From Sarcomyxa edulis (Eukaryota > Basidiomycota > Agaricomycetes > Agaricales > Mycenaceae): DNA of 64,000 nucleotides. Shown piece after piece: positions 56,825-64,000 of this stretch. Position numbers and translations under genes: made by a program. The notes under the pieces are model-generated. The model was not told where the DNA came from. It was given only the letters and a program-made list of their open reading frames with translations, and ran no database searches. Location: the NCBI GenBank assembly GCA_009761415.1, contig QUOL01000010.1, positions 310,001-374,000 on the forward strand, given 5' to 3'. Each line of letters opens with the position of its first letter. The stretch's first letter is position 1.

Positions 56825-56955
56825 GGAGGATGAGCGAGTAACTGGAGAATGAGTGAGACAGGAAGGGTGAAACCGCGTTCGATATTTGTGCAAGGCATTG
56901 GCCTGGAAAACCCGGCGTTTTAGGCTCGGTTCGCGACTTTTGTTCGCAACTTATT

Positions 56956-57877
56956 GGCGTGTTCGCACCTGTTCGCTGTTGCTCACAGCGAGCTCGTTCC
57001 TTCCTCATTCCAGCCTCTATTTCTCTGATTTCTCTTGCTTATTCTCTTCATATATGTATCTTATCCATAATAGAACTATGTAAGGAGGTAGTCTACCGCT
57101 TAAATAGCTGGAAATGAGAGATATACCTTGTCAAATATTCAAATCAGCTTACCATAGAGTGGGTAAGGAGTGGAAGGCCAAAGCAGCATTATGAGATGGT
57201 AGTATATATCCACATCAAGTATGGTGTGAAGCGAGGGGGCGAAGGACAATCAGATAAGGAGAGAATTCGACGTTCTGAGGGGATCAAGAGGGAAGAATGC
57301 TCACCAGAGCGTCAGGGGATAGATGCAGGGTTATAGAGTGTCCCAAACAAACGGATATGGTCCCCCCATCGTCTATAGATAGGCTTCTTGGGTATTGGGA
57401 GCTTTAATGAGGGGGGGGAGGCAAGACATGTGGGGGGATGATATTGCTCGCCAGAGATGAGGGTGGGGTTGATTCCTTGTATATTAGATGTTGGAACGAT
57501 GGGGATGGTACTCTGTAGTCGACGTATGGGGTAATTGATAGAGCGGTGACCTTTGTGGAGGAAGGGGAGCAGAACTTGAGGGGGGGGAAAGCGAAATCAC
57601 TCACCCTCTCATGCCCCATGCCCCGAACTCTTTAAGGCCACATACATGTTGTTTGGGGACTCCTAAATGACTGATTTGAAATGCCGTTTCAGCCCTAGAA
57701 TAACGCGTGCATGCAGGGGGGAGGGAAAAGGAGTAAACTCACTTGTCCTCCAGTTCATCTCTTATACATCTTCTCTGAGGTATTTCGGGCATCTTGTACG
57801 ATGGATTAAGCAATTTAACATTGCCCTACAGTATACACGGAAGATAGTAACGATGGGTGAGAGGGGGATGGTCTGGC
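56956..57877 (+). repeat. Left arm of the 2.7 kb inverted repeat
   Basis: About 920 bp that reappears in inverted orientation at 58744-59671 with high identity; differences are scattered substitutions and small indels. Shared landmarks include GCTGTTGCTCACAGCGAGC at the outer end and GAGGGAAAAGGAGTAAACTC near the inner end. Several consensus splice donors and acceptors are present on its minus strand, so a spliced hairpin transcript is possible. No coding frame is conserved between arms beyond what the repeat itself forces. Confidence 0.85.
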
Positions 57878-58743
57878 GAGGTAGAGGTGTAAATTTGCTC
57901 ACCCGAGCCTTTGAAGCCATGCTACGAGAGGTTAGACTGTCCAAAGTTAACGATATATCCCATACTATCCACATTCCAGGGATAGAAAGCAGGACATTGG
58001 ACCATGTACAACGTTTGTTGCATATCGATAGATGCTGCTCCGAGGAAATTCAGTGATTGCCTTGTAACGCAGATTCTGCTGCAGGGAATGCTTTTGGGAA
58101 ACTTTGTATACATTACCTGGTGATATGGTATGAATATCCGAGATGTTCGAGGGTGATCGTGTTGAGGAAGTAGAGATGTGTGCGATATGGTCGAAAACGA
58201 GTGTAAGGGACATGACCGAGAAAGGCAAGAATGTAATCCTTAAACACCTTACATCCTCCGATCATGCTCCCAACGTGTCTCTCGTCTACAGCCTTCCACA
58301 ACATCAATCCGCACGATTTTTCTTGTGAATACTAATGGTATATAGTGCCCCATATACTGTGCCACGTCCCAGGCCTTTCCGTCGGTCCATTCAATTACAG
58401 TAGAGTGATTACTCCATTTTTGCACCCTCCTTGTCCTAGGCTTGGGACATCACTCCTCAGCTACTTATTGAAGGTACGTGAGCATAATATGCTCCATCAT
58501 ATACTAATATATATATATATGGTAGTTTACAGCTTCAGGGTAACCTGTAAACTGAGCCGGAGAGAGCCTCAAGCCGGAGGTGCATGCTAGGAGAATGACA
58601 TTCCCTACAGGTATGATCCGATCACTGGCTTCACTTTAGACGGTATATATGGCACTCCTACACATGGATGTCGGCCTCCAGACAATAACAACTGTCATTT
58701 AAATCATGCAGAATGCTGTGGCGGCAAAATGGCACTTTTCTCT
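57878..58743. other. Unique spacer of the inverted repeat
   Basis: About 866 bp between the arms. Short frames occur on both strands but none has a recognised domain. A TATATATATATA tract lies near 58508-58519. Confidence 0.6.
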
Positions 58744-59671
58744 GACCAGATCGTCCCCCTCTCTCCCACCATCGCTATCCTCCATATATGCCCTAGGATG
58801 ATGTTAGATGGATTCATCCATCGTATCAAAAGCCCGAAATCCCTGGGAGAAGATGTATAAGAGATGAACTGGAGGACAAGTGAGTTTACTCCTTTTCCCT
58901 CCCCCCTGCATGCACGCGTTATTCTAGGGCTGAAACGGCATTGCATATCAGTCATTTAGGAGTCCCCAAACGACATTTATGTGGCAGTAAAGAGTCTGGG
59001 GCATTGGGCATGAGAGGGTGAGTGATTTTGCTTTTTTTCTCCCCAAGTTCTGCTCCCCTTCCTCCACAAAGGTCGCCGCTCTATCAATTACCCCATACGT
59101 CGACTACAGAGTACCATCCCCATCGTTTCAACATCTAATATACAAGGAATCAACCCCACCCTCATCTCTGGCGAGCAATATCATCCCCCCACATGTCTTG
59201 CCTCCCCCCCCTCATTAAAGCTCCCAATACCCAAGAAGCCTATCCATAGACGATGGGGGGACCATATCCGTTTGTTTGGGACACTCCATAACCCTGCATC
59301 TATCCCCTGACGCTCTGGTGAGCATTCTTCCCTCTTGATCCCCTCAGAACGTCGAATTCTCTCCTTATCTGATTGTCCTTCGCCCCCTCGCTTCACACCA
59401 TACTTGATGTGGATATATACTACCATCTCATAATGCTGCTTTGGCCTTCCACTCCTTACTCACTCTATGGTAAGCTGATTTGAATATTTGACAAGGTATA
59501 TCTCTCATTTCCAGCTATTTAAGCGGTAGACTACCTCCTTACATAGTTCTATTATGGATAAGATACATATATGAAGAGAATAAGCAAGAGAAATCAGAGA
59601 AATAGAGGCTGGAATGAGGAAGGAACGAGCTCGCTGTGAGCAACAGCGAGCTCGAGGTGAAACGCGACGCC
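58744..59671 (-). repeat. Right arm of the 2.7 kb inverted repeat
   Basis: Reverse complement of 56956-57877. At the outer end it carries a perfect short palindrome, CGAGCTCGCTGT/ACAGCGAGCTCG with a 5 bp loop (about 59627-59655), of which the left arm has only a degraded form. Homology fades beyond about 59671. Confidence 0.85.
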
Positions 59672-59910
59672 GAAACGAGCGTGACTAAACACAGTCAGCG
59701 GAAGTTTCCGGTGACCTCTGCTATAGGGACTCTGAAGGCGCAATTATCAATAATCAATGGCTTCATTTCTGTGGCCTTCAATATATAACAGTACATATTT
59801 ATCTAGACACCCCAGATGAACCCGCAATTGAGGGAGGGCAATTTTATAGCTAGAAAAGACGAATAACAGTATATATTTCTACCAATGATATGTATTTAGA
59901 AGACTTGAGA
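59672..59910. other. Spacer between the palindrome and the next gene
   Basis: AT-rich 240 bp with no frame of interest. It holds the 3' UTR of the gene at 59911 on the minus strand. Confidence 0.4.
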
Positions 59911-61274
59911 CTAACAAACCTCGCTCTCAGGACAGTTCACCCAGTCATGGTCCTCACAATTATGCTCCTCGTGCCTCGCCGAGCCCAGGACCGTCTCGTC
60001 AAGCATCATCTGCACGGTGTCGGAGTATAGGCTCATGTGGTTGAATCTCGTTCGAGCAACATTACTGTAGATTGTCGTTGGTATCAGCGACGCGTAGGGG
60101 GGACAATGCTCCAGAGACTTACATGTTGCTGTACGTCCGGACGTGACCCTCAGCGCCAGCAAAGGAGAAGAAGATATCTTGCCAACCTGTGGTCATATCG
60201 GCCACGACCTCGTCGAAGGTACCAACATGAAAGCCTGGATTACCATGGGCCTCGCGAAATATGGTGTATAGATCAGCTGCTTCCGTTCTGAGGGATATGG
60301 ATATCAGTCGGTGTCTATTCGAGAAGAAATGGAGATACGCACCGAGAGTTAAAGATCGCATTGCGGAAGGTCCCGAAAGACACACCGTAAACGCATCTGG
60401 GGGGTCTAGTTCTGATGGGCTCGGGCGAGGAGTCGACGGTAGGTTCAGGGGAAGAGCTAGGCCTATTGGGACGGTGGGGAGTGTTGTTGGATGACGGCCT
60501 GCTACGACTCGACGTCGATCTGACAGAAGTTCCCGAAGATACGGACGAGGCGGATGAAACAGATGATCCTGATGATAAAACCGAGCCAGATACTGATGAT
60601 AGCATCCTTGAGGTAGTTGACGGCGATGGAGAAGACTGGAGTGTTGGTGAAGTGGCCGCAGATCTACGCTGAGCAGGCGAAGATTGAGGCTGACTGTTCA
60701 CGACATGTCGACGGATTGAAACCTTTATGGGAGTACGAGGGGCGGGTGTTGGGGAAGTAGAACGAGTATAAGCAGGAGATGAGGGCTTGGTCGGGCTTTG
60801 GGGAATGGTGAAGGCTTTGGAATGATAAGTCGGAGGTGTAGCTGGACGGAATTGACGCCGGATCGCTTCTTCACGGAGGGTCTCGAGCGAGACAGATTCC
60901 GGGAGCAGGGGTATTGCGCCTTCATCCTGGGCGAGTTGCTTGAGCTCGGGATGGTGATCTCCGTTGGCATGGTTGAGGAGACAGTTTTCTCGCCAACTGT
61001 CGAGCGCATCCCCTGGAGCGACGTAACTCTTGTGCGCGCTTCCAGAGAACCCACTAATGAGAGACTCGGTGAGAAGCCTAGGGGACATTAATATCTCTCT
61101 ATTCCTAAGATGAAAACAGACGTACCAGTTACGAAAAATCCCAGTGACGCGTCCAAACGTGATGACATAGTACTTTGCTTTTTGCGCGGGTTTCCCAGGA
61201 TAATAGTTGGGTGTGCAGTACGTGTGACTAGAGTCGAGAGATACAACGCCCATATACGCAGTAAGAAGATCCAT
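59911..61274 (-). CDS. Protein with an RNase H1 N-terminal-like (viroplasmin-fold) domain
   Basis: Exons 61126-61274, 60343-61104, 60123-60287 and 59911-60064 give 1230 nt (409 aa) in frame. Residues about 34-52 (KYYVITFGRVTGIFRNW) and, after the splice, LISGFSGSAHKSYVAPGDALDSW match the small hybrid-binding domain at the N-terminus of RNase H1. No catalytic RNase H domain follows. Instead there is a long Ser/Pro/Thr-rich region (repeated SVSSxSSVSSG) and a C-terminal segment (LYTIFREAHGNPGFHVGTFDEVVADMTTGWQDIFFSF) of unknown kind. The final residues contain His and Cys (HEEHNCEDHDW). The role is unknown; RNA-DNA hybrid or dsRNA binding is the likely activity (inference). The intron placed between exons 1 and 2 rebuilds the domain. 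Confidence 0.75.
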
Positions 61275-61505
61275 GATGGTGGTGAGGACTCTGTCGGATC
61301 AGATCGATGCGAATCGCGATATCAGGAATCGAGGCGGAGCCTGAATCCTGAAGTAGCAAACCTTATTCGATTGTACCTTACAGATTATGGGGCGAATCGC
61401 GATAACGCGACCTCCTGCGATCCGCTAGGGTTCAAAATGTGCGTGTTCTCAAATTTATCTGGTTCTTGGCTGATACCCGAATGCTCTTGACGTGTTGTCT
61501 ATTAG
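61275..61505. other. Divergent promoter region
   Basis: Lies between the minus-strand RNase H1-N gene and the plus-strand gene at 61506. A splice acceptor (CTATTAG) ends at 61505, so an upstream exon of the latter gene may be here; I could not define its ATG. No other feature is seen. Confidence 0.4.
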
Positions 61506-64000
61506 GACGCGAAAATACAAGCGTATCCCCAAGAAGGACCGGCGCAATCAGAAGCTATGGGCCGAAGGCTGTCGTGAGACGATCCTCTTACCTCATGTCG
61601 AGAAGTACGCAGACTCAATGCGTTTTGGGTGGACCGCCGAACGCGACTACTTCAACCGTATCTGTAACGAGTACCACACGCTAATACCTTGGAGACTGCC
61701 CGACGACGAAGAACCTGACTTGCCTCTTCCCCTCTACGACATTGACGCGCCCCCTGTATTGGAGGAGCTGACTGCAGAAGAGCAGGTTGCGCGGGGCAAT
61801 CATATTCGTGAGAAGAACAAGGTGTGTTGATTCGTTTTATTTTTCATTTTCTTTTGCCCCAACGCGTTTGCTGTCTCTTCTCTTCAGCGCGTCTTTTTCT
61901 TCATGTTCAATGTGCATATACTCATCTGTAACATATCTAGGCTATTCGACGCTGGCTTCAATATCGCGTACAACGTCTGAAAAAGATCGCGATGACAAAA
62001 CGCGTCAACTTCAAGGACGATCCGTTGGCGTTACTCATGGCAAAACTTTCTGGCATCAAGCCACCTCCTCAGAAACGGAGACAGGGTTATCAGCAATATA
62101 TGCACGAATGCCAGAAGGACGAAATCCACCCCACAGTCGTTGAACGGTGGGCAGAGCATGTCGCAGCTAACCCGGACATTACGGGGAACCCAACCGCTTC
62201 ATTCCGCTGCAAGATTGCGAAGGAGCTCTATGACGCACTACCAGGGGATCGAAGGGCGTCATTGGTAGCAAATGCAGTGGCGGATCGTGACCAGGCAAAT
62301 GCAGAGTATAAGGCGGCTATGTTATCACCTCCCTCGCAGGCGCCAGCGGATCGACAAAGGTAAAGTCGTATTTTGATTTATACCTGTACGTTTCGTGACT
62401 GACACTCTATTACAGGTGTATCAATCGGCTAGGAGGATTCTTCAATCCAGTCTTCGATGGGGTCAAAGAACTTACCGGGTTGCATACCGTGGTGCTAATT
62501 GGTGGATGCATGCCGGATCAAGGGGGGGAGATAGGCTCGCTGACGTGAGTCTTGCCGCCTTGTGTATACGTTTACTCCATAGACTTATCAGGGTTCTGCG
62601 TAGGATCACAAAATCGCTGAACAACTTACCCAATCCCGTAACGTTTGCAGGATGGCAGCCTGAGCGTTTCCAGAAGAACGTTACCGCGCTGTTTGAAGCC
62701 TACCTCCAGACGTGCTTCAGTAAGTACATTCACATATCGAAACCTTGGATCCTATGGCTAATGCTACGAAAACCTAGCTAACGACGACAAAGCTGCAGCA
62801 GTGTTACCTGCCGACGACCCGCTATTGCAGGCAAAATACCGGATGGACGTGGATGGGGAGGGGGATGAAGTAGTATCCAGCGACAGTGACTCGGATTCAT
62901 CATCATCATCGGACGACGACGACGACGACGACGTGGATAGCGAGGAAGAGGCTGTCAAAAAGCGTACAAAGAAGAGAAAACGGGAGAATGCTGGAGGCAA
63001 GGCTCATACCGCAACGAAGGGGAAGGGGCTGAAGAAGGGGATGTCAACAATCGCGAAGAAGACTGCTGCACCTACCGTCAAATCTCGTACCACCCCATCC
63101 CAATCGACTTCCCAAGCGAAGCCCGCCATTTCAGAATATGAAAGGATCAGGAACCTCAACATCGCGGCCAACCAACGCCTGTTGGACGAGCTCGAACTCA
63201 GGCACACTGCTGACTTTGTATTTGAGGGCGACAAGCCCGCAGACACAGTGACAAAGGCGAGGCCAAAGCCAAGGATGAAGCCAAAACCGTCGACAGAACC
63301 TCCGCGACGATCTACACGAGGTCAAGGTATCGCAGCGGGAGATGGAGGAGGGCTGGAAACGGGAGGAATCGGGCAAGGGGGCAATGGTAGCACACTGGAG
63401 TTTGGGAAAGAAGGCGAACCTGTTGAGCTGGAAAATAGCGAGGCCATGGATGTCGACTCCGTGGAACGAGGTGGTACAAAGAACACAAACACGGACATCA
63501 GCTCCGTTGGGGACGAGCAGAGCCGTGTTCGCGACCATCATGTCGATGTTCGCGACCGCGATCTCGCCGTTCGCGACCGCGATCTCGCCGTTCGCAACCG
63601 CGATCTCGCTGTTCGCAACTCAAGTGTTCCTGATACTCCTCCTGACGACGAATGCCAACCCTCCCCTGGCGTAGAGGTCCTACAGGCGTCAGGCGCCGAA
63701 ACATCACCGGCTCCTGACGTCGAAAAAATCCCCCGTGCTGGCAGCGATCTGGTTCCCCCACGCGTTGAGCTTGCTTTCTCTGGAGGCGAAAACCCTCCTC
63801 CCACCGTTGAAATGTCTTCGTCTTCTGGCTGCAACAACCCCCCTCTTCCTATCCTCGAAACGCAAGCCCATGACGGCGTTGCGAAAAATGCCCAGGACCT
63901 CGTTGTTGGCCAGCCCGTCTCTCCACGCGATGGCAACGTTGCCCTTGCAGGAAAAGACTGCGATATCATGCTCCCCGACAACGCACCTAACTGGCTCAAG
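61506..64000 (+). CDS. Large mushroom-specific protein of unknown function (3' end outside window)
   Basis: Coding is recognisable from 61506 (RTRKYKRIPKKDRRNQKLW) across exons that join in frame: 61506-61821, 61941 to about 62360, then segments that continue as CINRLGGFFNPVFDG, TVLRRITKSLNNLPNPVTF and TNDDKAAAVLPADDP, and stay open to the window end. The first ATG is unresolved. A helical domain with PPPQKRRQGYQQYMHE, WAEHV and FRCKIAKELYDALPGDRR recurs in many Agaricomycete proteins of unknown function. The middle is acidic (DSDSDSSSSSDDDDDDD) then basic, and residues coded at 63520-63620 repeat RDRDLAV three to four times. The C-terminal part is Pro/Ser-rich. It may be a nuclear protein (inference). 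Confidence 0.7.

Noticed and set aside
59911..61274. Viral origin because of the viroplasmin-like fold
   Set aside because: The domain is also the normal N-terminus of cellular RNase H1, the gene has fungal introns, and no other viral gene is nearby.

Overview
The window is nuclear DNA of a filamentous basidiomycete, most likely an Agaricomycete. Genes are dense and cut by many 45-70 bp introns. The families present (DUF6699, KDZ transposase, TET/JBP dioxygenase, chromodomain Gypsy elements with a long extra ORF) are typical of mushroom-forming fungi. I cannot name the species. Exon boundaries were read by eye from GT/AG sites plus frame and family similarity; where the exons sum to an intact frame, the entry says so.

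Left half (about 0.6-28.8 kb) is a conserved housekeeping region. In order: a Ser/Thr kinase with a huge disordered insertion (+); an intracellular GH3 beta-glucosidase with PA14 (-); a CCDC124/Lso2-type ribosome factor (-); the mRNA export factor RAE1 (-); two DUF6699 paralogues (+,+); calcipressin (+), followed by two box C/D snoRNAs; a glyoxalase-like protein (-); a GFA/CENP-V-fold protein (-); an HSL-type alpha/beta hydrolase (-); the ALG2 mannosyltransferase (-); an F-box-like protein (+); and a short-chain dehydrogenase (+). Several genes carry microexons of 12-24 nt, and two of these encode active-site motifs.

Right half (about 29.5-64 kb) is a nested transposon region. A hAT transposase tail is cut by Gypsy element A (-). 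A is split at its gag-pol junction by a 536 bp hAT-type MITE with a perfect 8 bp target duplication and tRNA-like A/B boxes. Next comes the 5' part of Gypsy B (+), with a 66-bp repeat array and a primer-binding site, interrupted by Gypsy C (+). C is long and chromodomain-bearing; its pol frame has two in-frame TGA codons and a C7 frameshift, and it is followed by a 661-codon ORF of unknown function. A KDZ transposase and a TET/JBP 2-oxoglutarate dioxygenase follow, both apparently intact and 103 bp apart. After them lie a basic protein of unknown function, a 2.7 kb palindrome with arms of about 920 bp, a protein with a ribonuclease-H1-N-like domain, and a large acidic/repetitive protein that leaves the window.

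The most interesting points are the KDZ-TET/JBP pair (a DNA-modification enzyme apparently travelling with a DNA transposon), the duplicated U25/snR56-like snoRNAs in introns just after the calcipressin stop codon, the MITE-split retroelement, and the very large inverted repeat.
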